This document shows positions 8,725 through 18,700 of a stretch of 64,000 nt of DNA, in pieces. Within the stretch, counting starts at the first letter, position 1. Each line of letters starts with the position of its first letter. The DNA comes from JAEUOS01 sp965279115. Lineage in GTDB: Bacteria; Pseudomonadota; Gammaproteobacteria; Burkholderiales; JAEUOS01. The stretch covers positions 930,001 through 994,000 of the forward strand of contig OZ257137.1 in the NCBI GenBank assembly GCA_965279115.1, given 5' to 3'. The position numbers were made by a program, and so were the translations under genes. The notes beneath the pieces are model-generated. The model ran no database searches. It had not been told where the DNA came from and worked only from the letters and a program-made list of their open reading frames with translations.

Positions 8725-9501
8725 TTATGAACGCATCGGCGCCACCCGCGACTTGAGCCCCCAGCTCCACAGTGCTTCAACGGGAAGCGGCAGCACCATG
8801 AACCAGTGCTCAAGTATCGCGAGCGTCAGCAAGGTGCCCGCGAACGTGAGACCGGTTCGCTCGAAAGGCCCGGAGTCGGTGGAAAAGGCGCTGCGCCAGA
8901 TCAGCACTGCCAGCACCGTGGAGACCGTGACGGAGATCGGAAACAGCAGGTTCATGCGCCGCCGGGTGAAATAGGTGCCCAGATAGCGCAGATGGTCGGG
9001 CAGGAAATTCTCGCTGAGATTGCGCACCCCGAGAAACAGATTGAGCTTGGCGCTCTGGCGCATGCACCACAGGATGAGAAAGGTCCAGGTGCCGACCTGG
9101 TTGGGCGCGTTCCATGAGACCAGCACCACGGCCACGGCCATGCCGGCCAGCGCGATTTCGTGATACAGGATGGTCTGGATGGCGCACACGAAATGTGTCA
9201 ATGCCGAGCAACCGGGCGGAGAAGGCGTTACGCGCGGGCCGGTCACGAAACCGAGCAGGAAACTCACTTCATGCCAGGCCCATACCAGCACCCCGCAACT
9301 GAAGGCGCAGTAGGCTCCGGCCACGCTGGTGCTGGAGGACGATACGTACAGGCCGTACAGGCCGGCCAATGCCACACCCGTCGCGCCCGCCATGCTCCAC
9401 TGGAAAGTGCGGCGCGGCAAACCATCCAGATACAGGATCGCGCCGGTGGAAAACCACCACACGAACAACGCGAACAGGACTGGCAGCAGGTATTGCGACA
9501 T
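8725..9501 (-). CDS. puhE: Photosynthetic complex assembly protein PuhE
   Basis: Multi-span membrane protein of the DUF3623/PuhE family, which supports assembly or pigment supply of the reaction-centre/LH1 complex. The 258-residue reading starts MSQYLLPVLFALFVWWFSTG and shows several hydrophobic segments along its length. The frame is open upstream to 9732, but that part overlaps acsF in antisense-like composition and is discarded. It is the last gene of the bchF-to-puhE operon, 28 bp after acsF. Confidence 0.85.
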   Translation of the reverse strand: MSQYLLPVLFALFVWWFSTGAILYLDGLPRRTFQWSMAGATGVALAGLYGLYVSSSSTSVAGAYCAFSCGVLVWAWHEVSFLLGFVTGPRVTPSPPGCSALTHFVCAIQTILYHEIALAGMAVAVVLVSWNAPNQVGTWTFLILWCMRQSAKLNLFLGVRNLSENFLPDHLRYLGTYFTRRRMNLLFPISVTVSTVLAVLIWRSAFSTDSGPFERTGLTFAGTLLTLAILEHWFMVLPLPVEALWSWGLKSRVAPMRS

Positions 9502-9529
9502 CAGTCCTCCCGCGATACGACGGCGGCTG

Positions 9530-10594
9530 TCACCACGCCGGCGCCATGCGGATCTGCTCGGGCAACTCGTTCTTCTTGACCGGGATGAAGAACAGCCGCG
9601 CGAACGTGGCGCCCGCCGCGAGCGCAAGATAGCCGCGCTTGACTGCGCCGACGACGCCACCCTGCTTCTTGGCTTCGGCGACCCGGTCCGAAATCGCGCA
9701 CAGGCGATCGAGTCCTGCGCGGAACGCCTCACAGTCGGTATCGAGCGTCAACGGGAATACCTGGCGCGAGATCTCCGAGGTGATGCGGAACACCGTGTGA
9801 CCGTATTCCGCCGACTCCAGGCCCATGGCGCGGTGCATGATCGGCCGCGTGTGGTCGCGCACATACATGGTCGAATACACCGCCAGCAGGAAGAAGCGGA
9901 TCCACAATTTGTTCAGCCCGCGCAGCAGGTGCGGATTGGCGCGCATGATCAGCGCGAACGACTCCCCATGGCGGAACTCGTCATTGCACCAGCGCTCGAA
10001 CCAGCGGAAAATCGGATGGAAGCGCAGTTCCGGGTGCCGCTCGAGTTGGCGGAAGATGGTGATGTAACGCGCATAGCCGATCTTTTCCGACAGGTACACC
10101 GCGTAGAAGATGTACTTGGGCTTGAAGTAGGTATACGCCTTGGTTTTCCTGAGTCCGTTGAGATCGACCCCGAGGCCGAAGTCCTTGAGCGTCTGGTTGA
10201 TGAATCCGGCATGCCGCGACTCGTCGCGCGTCAGGTAGGTCATCAGCTTCTTGATGTCGGGGTTGTCGACGTTCTTGCGGATTTCGTTGTACAGCACGCA
10301 TCCGGAGAACTCCGAAGTGACCGAGCTGATCAGGAAATCGAGGAACTCCTGGCGCAGTTCCGGCGGCAACTCGCGGACTTCGGCGGCGAATTCGGGCGGG
10401 CGCTGGAAATGGTCGTGGTTGTTGTCGCCTTCATACTCGGCGAGCATCGCATCCCACTCGGTACGCACCGACGAGACATCGAGACGATCCATCGCCTTGT
10501 AGTCGGTGGTGTAGAAGCGCGGGCTCAGCAGGGAGTCGGCGCGCGCCTTCTCGGTGGCATCGGCGGGGGTTGCGATCGTGGCTGCGTAATCCAT
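9530..10594 (-). CDS. acsF: Oxygen-dependent Mg-protoporphyrin IX monomethyl ester cyclase AcsF
   Basis: Di-iron oxidative cyclase that forms the isocyclic ring of (bacterio)chlorophyll using O2, producing divinyl protochlorophyllide. The 354-residue protein contains the expected metal-binding carboxylate/histidine motifs, including SSVTSEFSG, TRDESRHAGF and WCNDEFRHGE. It sits between puhC and puhE in the puh part of the operon. The oxygen-independent enzyme BchE is not in this window, so on this evidence ring closure relies on oxygen. Confidence 0.95.
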   Translation of the reverse strand: MDYAATIATPADATEKARADSLLSPRFYTTDYKAMDRLDVSSVRTEWDAMLAEYEGDNNHDHFQRPPEFAAEVRELPPELRQEFLDFLISSVTSEFSGCVLYNEIRKNVDNPDIKKLMTYLTRDESRHAGFINQTLKDFGLGVDLNGLRKTKAYTYFKPKYIFYAVYLSEKIGYARYITIFRQLERHPELRFHPIFRWFERWCNDEFRHGESFALIMRANPHLLRGLNKLWIRFFLLAVYSTMYVRDHTRPIMHRAMGLESAEYGHTVFRITSEISRQVFPLTLDTDCEAFRAGLDRLCAISDRVAEAKKQGGVVGAVKRGYLALAAGATFARLFFIPVKKNELPEQIRMAPAW

Positions 10595-10645
10595 GTTGTC
10601 TCCCTGATGAAATCCTGATCGTGTTCGAGGTGCGATGCGCGGGGC

Positions 10646-11104
10646 TCAGCGCGACGTGCGCGCAAGCACCACATAGCGCGCGAAAATGCCTGCATTGGCC
10701 TGGCCGAACGCCTCCAGGTCGACATGCCGACCGGTCTGCGGGTCTTCCAGCGTGAGCCGTCCGTCAGCGCGGCTGCTCAAAATGAATGGGGGCGCCGAAC
10801 CGACGCCGCTGCGCTTGCGCTCGCGCGCCAGCCCACGCATGGTGCCGCGCACGAAGTTGCCCTCGCCCGGCGCGATGGTGTCGATGACACGATCGTTTTC
10901 GGCATCGCGAACCACCAGGCTGCCATCCTCAGCATCGGCAAAGCGGAGATGTCGGACGGCGACCGGCGGCGAGTCCGGCACACGGGTCGCCCCGACCCCG
11001 CTGGACTTGCTCCAGCCGGCGGCCAGGAAGGTCAACGCCAGCATCAAGCCTGCGCCAACGAGGATCGGCTTGGGCAGGGGAATCTGGTCGTGTGCGTGGC
11101 TCAT
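10646..11104 (-). CDS. puhC: Photosynthetic complex assembly protein PuhC
   Basis: A 152-residue protein with one N-terminal membrane span (about residues 14-32) and a soluble, presumably periplasmic, domain (PPVAVRHLRF...DAENDRVIDTIAPGEGNFVRG). This form and its place between puhB and acsF match PuhC, which helps organise the reaction centre with LH1. Sequence conservation in the family is moderate, so the position in the operon carries weight. Confidence 0.88.
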   Translation of the reverse strand: MSHAHDQIPLPKPILVGAGLMLALTFLAAGWSKSSGVGATRVPDSPPVAVRHLRFADAEDGSLVVRDAENDRVIDTIAPGEGNFVRGTMRGLARERKRSGVGSAPPFILSSRADGRLTLEDPQTGRHVDLEAFGQANAGIFARYVVLARTSR

Positions 11105-11122
11105 GGGCTCGATATCCGGGAA

Positions 11123-11788
11123 TCAGGCGGCAAGCAACGCACCGCGCTCTTCATCTGCCGCCTGGCGTGCCGGTACCGGATTGGCACGGCCATCCTTGAC
11201 CGGTGCGGCTGCCAGCGCGGCGCGCAGGGCATCGCCCAGAATGCGCGCCACGCGCTCGGCGTCGGGTACCGACACCAGCATCGGTACCGGGTCCTTCAGG
11301 CGCCACGGGCGCGCATGCGGCCACAGGTGCAGAAACGCCATCTTGTCGCGGCCAGTGAGCGTCAACGGCAAATCGCCGCTGCCGTCGGCGAAAAGCCGCA
11401 TGTCGGCCGACGCGATGCAGCGGAACGGAATGTTCATGGTCAGCGACAGCGCTACTCCGATGCGCATGATGACGCGCTTGTCGGTGATGGCGTAGCAGGT
11501 GGTACGCGCCATCATCCACGCGAGGATGCCGAACAGGCACAACGCGATCACGCCCAGTGGCGCCAGGCGCGCCGCAGACAGTGCTGCCTCTGTTCCGCTC
11601 GCACCATTCGCGGACACCCACAGGGCATGCGCTCCGATGACCGCGAGGAAATACACCGCCAGGGCGCGCACGTGGAAGATGTTGCGGGCGATGCCGCTCC
11701 AGTTGGGCGCACCGATCCAGAGAAGACGCTCGTCCTTGGGCAGGGGCGCCGGCAGGTCGAGGGCCCGCTGTATCTCGAACTCGTTCAC
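11123..11788 (-). CDS. puhB: Reaction-centre assembly protein PuhB
   Basis: A 221-residue membrane protein with a PH-like (bPH2-type) pattern: an N-terminal PLPKDERLLWIGAPNW, two or three hydrophobic segments, then a hydrophilic C-terminal part. PuhB is needed for normal assembly of the photosynthetic reaction centre in purple bacteria. Its start overlaps the puhA stop by 4 bp, and puhC follows 18 bp downstream, the usual puhABC order. Confidence 0.9.
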   Translation of the reverse strand: MNEFEIQRALDLPAPLPKDERLLWIGAPNWSGIARNIFHVRALAVYFLAVIGAHALWVSANGASGTEAALSAARLAPLGVIALCLFGILAWMMARTTCYAITDKRVIMRIGVALSLTMNIPFRCIASADMRLFADGSGDLPLTLTGRDKMAFLHLWPHARPWRLKDPVPMLVSVPDAERVARILGDALRAALAAAPVKDGRANPVPARQAADEERGALLAA

Positions 11789-12615
11789 AGGAACGGCTCC
11801 TGCCGCGCCGGTTCGGCGTACAAGGTGCCCGCGGCGAAATACCCGGTGATTTTCTCTTCCTCAAGCTTGGTGATCTGGTCAGCGCTCGCCGTGCCCGGTA
11901 CGGCGCTGAACTGGCTGGCGAGAATCGACTTGACATACACCTTGCCGCCCGCCGAATGCCGGCCGCGCTGCGCCGGTGCGACCAGGGCGTCGATGATGGA
12001 GAACGGATGGCGGGTGGCGATACGCGCGAAGTTCATCGGCAGCAGCACATTGCGGCCACCGGACTCCGCCGGCAACGAAACCTCGAGGTAGCGGATCTGC
12101 GGCTCGGCGCGATCCACCCAGCACTCGGTGACGGTACCGGCAACCTTGCCGTCGGCGCCCACGACTTCCATGCCGCGCGGATCCGCATCCTGTGCCGCGA
12201 CCGAGAAGCTTTTCTCGACCCGCAGCGGAACGATCATCGGCTCGCCATGCAAGGTCATTTCCGGCACGTCTTCCCGCATCGCCCATGCCCCGGGACCAAC
12301 GCCGGCGAGCATCGGGTTGCCGGTCGGCTCCAGCGGCGCGCCGGGCCAGCCGTCGACGGGTGCGGCCTTGAATTCCGGCTCGTTTACGGGCAACGGCACA
12401 CTGATGGTCCGCCCGTCATGCAGCAGGAATTTCTTGGGTTCCGGTGGTGGAAACAGCTCGTTGGCGGTCTTGCCGTCCACCTCGGTGATCAGCGGATACC
12501 CTTCGCGCATGTTTTCACGCTGCAGGTATATCACCAGGCCAGCGAAGAAAATCCAGAAACCGTAGAGCGCGAGTTGCGCCACGTCTATGTATTCGGTGAT
12601 TGCGCCTGTTGCCAT
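11785..12615 (-). CDS. puhA: Photosynthetic reaction centre H subunit
   Basis: Structural subunit that caps the cytoplasmic face of the PufLM core and helps route protons to the QB quinone. The 276-residue product begins with a short periplasmic tail and one membrane helix (IDVAQLALYGFWIFFAGLVI), followed by YLQRENMREGYPL and a large cytoplasmic PRC-barrel domain; this layout is diagnostic. It is 36 bp downstream of lhaA and 4-bp-overlapped with puhB. Confidence 0.97.
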   Translation of the reverse strand: MATGAITEYIDVAQLALYGFWIFFAGLVIYLQRENMREGYPLITEVDGKTANELFPPPEPKKFLLHDGRTISVPLPVNEPEFKAAPVDGWPGAPLEPTGNPMLAGVGPGAWAMREDVPEMTLHGEPMIVPLRVEKSFSVAAQDADPRGMEVVGADGKVAGTVTECWVDRAEPQIRYLEVSLPAESGGRNVLLPMNFARIATRHPFSIIDALVAPAQRGRHSAGGKVYVKSILASQFSAVPGTASADQITKLEEEKITGYFAAGTLYAEPARQEPFL

Positions 12616-12651
12616 GAAGTTACTCCTCGATGAAGATTCTGCGTGTGTTCA

Positions 12652-14091
12652 TCAGCCCGGCATTTCCGCCAGACCGAATTTCGCCGGACTTGCATCCGTC
12701 GTTTTGCCGCGCCTGCGCACCAGCGGTCCGATGGCCACCAGCGTGGTGAAAAGCAACAATATTTCGACGTGGTAGACCACGCTGTAGGCGGTGGCGGGTT
12801 CGCTCAGCGCCTCGCCCAACGCCCCGCTGGCGGCCCAGCCGGAAAACAGGTCGCGCATGGCCCCGCCGATGGCGATGGCCACGCCGGAAGCCGTCGCCTG
12901 CACTGCCCCCCAGGCGCCCAGCGCGAGGCCGTTCTGGTCATGCACCTCGAGGTTCATCGCCGCGGTGAGCGTTCCCACCGAGAACAGGCCTCCACCGAAC
13001 CCGATCAGGCCGGATCCGACGCGAAACAGCAGCGCTGAATCAAGGGGCGCGGCGAAGATGACGGCGGCAAAGGCAAAAATCCCGGTCAAGGCGCCGAAGG
13101 CTGCAAGTCGGTTGGGCTCCCCTCCCAGCCGCAGATTGCGCGACGCGTAGGCGAATGCCATGAGGGCGCCGCCGGCGGACAGCGCGGTCAGCGAGGTGGT
13201 GGCACCGACGGAGAGCTTCAGGATCTCGCCGCCGTACGGTTCAAGCAGGATGTCCTGCATGCTGAAGCCGGCGCTGCCAAGGCCGACAGCCGTCAACAGG
13301 CGCCGCGAGCGGCCGCCGTTGATGAATGCGCTCCAGGATTCGCGGAAAGTCGGGCGCGGCTTGTCGGGCGCGGTCGCTGCCGGGTTGCGCACCTCCTGCT
13401 TCCACAGGGCCACGAGATTGAGCACCATAGTGACCACCGCCGCCCCTTGTATCACCCGGATCAGGCGCACCTCGCCGAAATCCGACAGCAGGTAGCCGAA
13501 TACGAGCGAGCTGGCCACCATGCCCAGCAGGAGCATGACGTAGAGCAGCGCCACCACCCGCGAACGGGCTTCCGGCGGCGCGAGGTCGCCCGCCAGTGCG
13601 AGGCCGGCGGTCTGGGTGGTGTGCAGACCTGCACCCACCAGGAGAAACGCGAGCCCGGCACTGGCCTGCGCGACCCACATCGGCGCGTTACCCTGCCCGG
13701 AGAGCAACACCAACGCAAAGGGCATGATGGCAAAACCGCCGAACTGCAGCATCGAGCCCCACCAAATGTAGGGGACCCGCTTCCAGCCCAGCACCGACTT
13801 GTGGGTGTCCGATTTAAAACCCAGCAGCGCGCGGAACGGCGCGAACACCAGCGGCAGCGAAACCATCAAGGACACCAGCCAGGCCGGAACAACCAGTTCG
13901 ACGATCATCACCCGGTTGAGCGTGCCGTTGAGCAGCGCGAGCGCCATGCCCACGGCCACCTGGAACATCGCCAGGCGCATCAGCCGACCCAGCGGCAGTT
14001 CCTTGGTCGCGGCGTCGGCAAACGGCAGGAAGCGCGGGTCGAGACCACGCCAGTTCTGGATCAGCCGCCGTTGTACGTCCGCGTATTTCAT
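12652..14091 (-). CDS. lhaA: Light-harvesting 1 assembly protein LhaA (PucC family)
   Basis: A 479-residue major-facilitator-like membrane protein of the BCD/PucC family with about twelve hydrophobic segments. The N-terminal part has FQVAVGMALALLNGTLNRVM and the GFKSDTHKSVLGWKRVPY loop typical of LhaA. It is thought to deliver bacteriochlorophyll to, or organise, LH1 polypeptides. It overlaps bchM by 4 bp and precedes puhA, the standard LhaA position. A second, shorter PucC relative lies at 26857. Confidence 0.93.
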   Translation of the reverse strand: MKYADVQRRLIQNWRGLDPRFLPFADAATKELPLGRLMRLAMFQVAVGMALALLNGTLNRVMIVELVVPAWLVSLMVSLPLVFAPFRALLGFKSDTHKSVLGWKRVPYIWWGSMLQFGGFAIMPFALVLLSGQGNAPMWVAQASAGLAFLLVGAGLHTTQTAGLALAGDLAPPEARSRVVALLYVMLLLGMVASSLVFGYLLSDFGEVRLIRVIQGAAVVTMVLNLVALWKQEVRNPAATAPDKPRPTFRESWSAFINGGRSRRLLTAVGLGSAGFSMQDILLEPYGGEILKLSVGATTSLTALSAGGALMAFAYASRNLRLGGEPNRLAAFGALTGIFAFAAVIFAAPLDSALLFRVGSGLIGFGGGLFSVGTLTAAMNLEVHDQNGLALGAWGAVQATASGVAIAIGGAMRDLFSGWAASGALGEALSEPATAYSVVYHVEILLLFTTLVAIGPLVRRRGKTTDASPAKFGLAEMPG

Positions 14092-14786
14092 GACCGCTCC
14101 AGCTCCACCGCCTGCGAGGTATAGAAACCGCTGGCGACGCGCAGGGTCCGGCCGTTGCGCCAGTGCGCGAGCGCCGGCTCATTGGCGATACCGCTCATCA
14201 GCCTGGCCTGGCTGACCGGCTGGATCGAAGGCGCCCGGTCGCCGCGCGGAAACAGCCGGCCCACTGCATGCATCGTCGCCAGCAGGGGTGTGCTCGGCGC
14301 AAAGGTGAACAGCATCGTCCCCCGGGTGCGCTCGGCCAGCGCGGTGAGCACGCGCAGGATGTCGGGTGTGTCGTAGTGGATCAGGGAATCCATGCCGACC
14401 ACGTGATCGAATTCGCCCAGCGCGGGATCAAGCATGTCGCCGGAGCGGAAGTCGATCGATCCGGCACCAAGGTCGCGTGGCGCACGCTCGCGCGCCAGGT
14501 CAACCAGGGTCGGCGAAAGATCGATCGCAACCACGGCGGCGCCGCGCCGCGCGGCCTCCACGGCAAGTGCGCCGGTGCCGCAGCCGGCATCGAGCAGGCG
14601 CAATCCGGTCAGGTCGTCGGGCAACCAGGACAGCAAGGTCGAGCGCATGCGGTCGCGCCCGGCGCGGACGGTCGCGCGGATCCGGCCGACGGGAGCATCA
14701 GAGGTCAGGCGCTTCCAGGCCTCCACCGCGGTGCGGTCGAAGTAGGTCTCGATTTCCCCGCGGCGCTCGATGTAGGTGGTGTTCAT
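14088..14786 (-). CDS. bchM: Mg-protoporphyrin IX O-methyltransferase BchM
   Basis: Methylates the 13-propionate of Mg-protoporphyrin IX with SAM, the step between chelation and ring closure. The 232-residue protein has the N-terminal YFDRTAVEAWKRLTSDAPVG region and a class I SAM-binding motif LLDAGCGTGALAVEAARRGA in its first third. It lies 18 bp after bchL and overlaps lhaA by 4 bp. Confidence 0.95.
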   Translation of the reverse strand: MNTTYIERRGEIETYFDRTAVEAWKRLTSDAPVGRIRATVRAGRDRMRSTLLSWLPDDLTGLRLLDAGCGTGALAVEAARRGAAVVAIDLSPTLVDLARERAPRDLGAGSIDFRSGDMLDPALGEFDHVVGMDSLIHYDTPDILRVLTALAERTRGTMLFTFAPSTPLLATMHAVGRLFPRGDRAPSIQPVSQARLMSGIANEPALAHWRNGRTLRVASGFYTSQAVELERS

Positions 14787-14803
14787 TTGGGTCTACCTCG
14801 GTT

Positions 14804-15715
14804 TCAATCGAATCCAAGCAAGTCAAAAATGTCGCGATCACGCATCGGTTCGGCGACCAGCGGATCAGTACCCACCCACAGGGAGGCAGCCAGCCGCATG
14901 TATTCCGCCTGGACGGCGTCTACCTCGGGCGAGCTCTCCATCTCGAACAGGGTGGATTTCTTCAGGCGGCTCTTGCGGAACACGTCGAGGTTGGCGAATT
15001 GCGCCATCGTCTTCAGGCCGACACGCTCGTTGAAACGGTCGATCTGGTCGGTCGCGTCGCTGCGATTGGCGATCACGCCACCCAGGCGCACCTTGTAGTT
15101 TTTCGACTTGGCCTGGATCGCCGCGACGATGCGGTTCATGGCGAAGATCGAGTCGAAGTCGTTGGCCGTCACCACCAGCGCGCGGTCGGCATGCTGCAAG
15201 GGCGCGGCGAATCCGCCGCAGACCACGTCACCGAGAACATCGAAGATCACCACGTCGGTGTCCTCGAGCAGGTGGTGTTCCTTGAGCAGCTTGACGGTCT
15301 GCCCAACCACATAGCCGCCGCAGCCGGTGCCGGCCGGCGGGCCGCCCGCCTCCACGCACATGACGCCGTTGTAGCCCTCGTAGACGAAGTCTTCGACACG
15401 CAATTCCTCCGGATGGAAGTCCACCGATTCGAGGACGTCGATCACCGTCGGCACCAGCCGCTTGGTCAGCGTGAAGGTCGAGTCGTGCTTGGGGTCACAG
15501 CCGATCTGCAGGACACGCTTGCCGAGCTTCGAGAAGGCAGCCGACAGGTTGGACGACGTGGTGCTCTTGCCGATCCCGCCCTTGCCGTAAACCGCGAATA
15601 CGCGCGCGTTGCCGATGCCGACCGTGGGGTCGAGTTGCACCTGCACGCTGCCATCCCCGTCGGGGCGTCCGCGCGATCCCTTCAGGGAAGACGGGGAAAT
15701 GGTGGTGGTCATCAT
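14804..15715 (-). CDS. bchL: Dark-operative protochlorophyllide reductase ATP-binding subunit BchL
   Basis: NifH-like homodimer that passes electrons from ferredoxin to BchNB with ATP hydrolysis. The 303-residue protein has the P-loop GKGGIGKST, the switch region GCDPKHDST, and the two cysteine motifs that hold the bridging [4Fe-4S] cluster (GTGCGG and GDVVCGGF). Its start overlaps the bchH stop by 4 bp. The BchX paralogue is at 49150. Confidence 0.97.
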   Translation of the reverse strand: MMTTTISPSSLKGSRGRPDGDGSVQVQLDPTVGIGNARVFAVYGKGGIGKSTTSSNLSAAFSKLGKRVLQIGCDPKHDSTFTLTKRLVPTVIDVLESVDFHPEELRVEDFVYEGYNGVMCVEAGGPPAGTGCGGYVVGQTVKLLKEHHLLEDTDVVIFDVLGDVVCGGFAAPLQHADRALVVTANDFDSIFAMNRIVAAIQAKSKNYKVRLGGVIANRSDATDQIDRFNERVGLKTMAQFANLDVFRKSRLKKSTLFEMESSPEVDAVQAEYMRLAASLWVGTDPLVAEPMRDRDIFDLLGFD

Positions 15716-18700
15716 GCAGTTGCTCCTTCGTAGACGCCTTCAAGGCGGTCTTCCAGCTCCTCGCCAGCCCGGCGCAGGGCTTCGAGCGTTTCGGCATCAG
15801 GCTGCCAATAGTTGCGCTCGAAGGCTTCGATAAGACGATTCGCCACCCTGGCCGACGCCGTCGGATTGAGTTTGGACAGGCGTTCCCGCATGGCCGGATC
15901 CAGGACGAACGTGTCGGTCAATTGCTTGTAGACCCACGGCTGCACCTGGCCCGTGGTGGCCGACCAGCCCATGGTGTTCGTGAGATGGGTTTCAATCTGG
16001 CGCACGCCCTCATAGCCGTGCTTGAGCATGCCTTCGTACCATTTCGGATTGAGCATCCGGGTACGGGTTTCCAGGGAAACCTGCTCGGTCAGCGTACGCA
16101 CCGCGCCCTCGCCGGCGGTCTGGTCGCCGATGTATACCGGCGGCGCCGCCCCTCCCTTGGCCCGCTTGACGGCGCCGGTGATACCGCCAAGGGTGTCGAA
16201 GTAGGTGTCGACCGTGGTCACGCCGAGTTCGACCGAATCGAGATTCTGGTAAGTCAACTCGACGTCGGCGAGCACACTCTGCAACAGTGCTCCTTGCTGG
16301 GATGGGCGTCCATTACGGCCATAGGCGAAGCCCTTGCGCCGGGAGTAGGTTTCGGCAAGTTCGCCTTCGTCTTCCCAGCGGCTGCTCTCGATCATGCTGT
16401 TGACGTTTGAGCCATACGCGCCATCGGCGTTGCCGTAGACGCGCAAGGCCGCGATCTCCAGGGTGCAGCCGTGTTCACGCTGGTAGGCCAACGCATGCTT
16501 GCGCACGAAGTTGCGATCCTCCGGCTCCTCGGCCGCCGCGGCAAGATACGCGGCCTCGGCAAGCAACTTGATCTGCAGCGGCATCAGGTCACGGAAAATG
16601 CCGGACAGCGTGACCATGACATCGATACGCGGCCGGCCCAGTTCATAAAGGGGTATCAGCGTGGCTCCGGCGATGCGGCCATAACTGTCGAAACGGGGCA
16701 GGGCGCCGATAAGCGACAGCGCCTGCGCGATGGGCGCGCCCTCGGTCTTGAGGTTGTCGGTGCCCCACAGCACCATCGCGATGGATTCAGGCAACGCGTT
16801 ACCGTCGGCAATGTAGCGGTCCAGCAGGCGACGCGCCTGGCGCGCGCCATCCTTGACTGCGAACGTGCTGGGAATGCGGAACGGGTCGAAGCCGTGGAGG
16901 TTGCGCCCGGTTGGCAGCACCGCCGGCGTGCGAACGATGTCGCCGCCCGGCGCCGGCCGGATGAAGCGGCCATCCAGCGCACGCATCAGGGCGCCGACTT
17001 CGGTTTCCTGCGCAAGCAGCCCATCAGTATGCGCAAGTTCGTTGAACATGGCACGAGCCTTGTCGTCACCCGCGTGACCCGACATCGACAGAACATCATC
17101 GACGGCACGTCCGGCCACGACCGCCGCGACCGCGTCCCGGTCCGGGCGGATGCCGTGGGTCGCCTCGGCCATGGCCAGGAGCATGTCAGTGCGCTCTTCG
17201 GCGCTCGGGGCCTGCCCGACCACATGCAGGCCATGCGGGATGAGTGTGTACTCGAGGGCCAGCATCTCGGCGGCGAGTTTCATCACCCGCTCATCGGCGT
17301 CGCCGGTGGGCGATGCATCCCAGGGCGGGCTGGCCTCCGCGAGGTTCAAATCCGCCGCCTGCGCCTGCAGCAATTCGGCCAGCTCTCCGCGCTCCGGAGC
17401 GAACGGTTCGCTGGACCGCCAGCGTTCGATGCTCGATTTCAGTTCAAGCAAGCCACGGTACAGCCCGGATTGCGCCACCGGCGGTGTCAGGTAGCTCACC
17501 AGCGTGGCCCCGGCGCGACGCTTGGCGATCGCGCCTTCGGACGGATTATTGGAGGCATACAGGTAAATGTTCGGCAGGTCGGCGATGAGCCGGTCCGGCC
17601 AGCAGGTGCCAGCCATGCCGCTTTGCTTGCCCGGCATGAACTCGAGCGCGCCGTGGGTGCCGAAGTGCAGCACCGCGTGCGCCTGGAAATCCTCGCGCAG
17701 GTAGCGGTAGAAGGCGGAAAACGCATGGGTTGGCGCCATGCCCTTTTCGAACATCAGGCGCATCGGATCGCCTTCGTAGCCGAATCCCGGCTGGACGGCA
17801 ACCAGCACGTTGCCAAATTGGCGTCCGAGCACGAAGATGGCCTTGCCATTGCTCAGCTGGCGCCCCGGCGCGGGCCCCCATTGCGCCTCGATGTCTTTCA
17901 GCCAGCGCTCGCGCCGCACGTGGTCGTCCGCGGCGATCGTGGTGTGCACATTCGCGTCGGTGCCGTGCAGGGCAGCGTTGCCATGCAGGAGCGCGTCGCG
18001 CAGCACGTCGACCGATTCCGGCAGCTCGATCGAATAGCCCTCCGCCTTCATCGCTGCTAGCGTGTTGTGAAGGGACTCGAACACGGACAGATGCGCTGCC
18101 GTACCGATGTTGCCTGCATTCGGCGGAAAGTTGAACAGCACCAGCGCGACCTTGCGCTCGGCGCGCTCGGCGCGCTTGAGCGCGACCAGTTTGCCCACCC
18201 GCGCGGCCAGCATCGCAGCCCGGTCGGGGCAGGTCTGCATGTCGTGGGAGCCATCGCGCGCGGTGAAGGTGCAGTGGCGTTCGCAGCCGGCGCAGGTCGC
18301 GCCGGCAGGCCCGGCCCGGCCACCGAAGACGGTGGGGCCGGTGGCGCCGTCGAGTTCCGGAATCGCCACCATGATGGTGCTTTCCACCGGCAACAGGCCA
18401 CGCTCCGAATCACCCCACTGGTCGAGTGTCTGGAATTCAACCGGGTGTGCCGCCAGATAGGGCACATCCAGTTGCGCCAGAACATCCTCGGCGGCCTTGG
18501 CGTCGTTGTAGGCAGGCCCACCGACCAGCGAGAAGCCGGTCAGGGATACCACGGCATCGACCGCCACCTGGCCGTCCTTCATGAAGAAGCGGTCGATCGC
18601 GGGACGCGCATCCAGGCCGGCCGCAAAGGCGGGCACGACGCGCAATCCGCGCGCCTCCATGGCGGCGATCACACCGTCGTAATGCGCGGCATTGCTGGCC

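Noticed and set aside
8600..8730. A direct repeat of the tRNA-Thr 3' end marking the left edge of a PGC island
   Set aside because: No matching stretch to the tRNA 3' end was found near the rpoH side, so an integration-site pair cannot be claimed.
9329..12091. Long plus-strand frames over acsF, puhC, puhB and puhA
   Set aside because: They lie antisense to a well-conserved operon and show no motif or ribosome-binding site.
16471..18060. A 529-codon plus-strand frame and others (18067-19509) over bchH
   Set aside because: They are antisense to the conserved bchH coding sequence, with low-complexity, His/Gln/Arg-rich translations.
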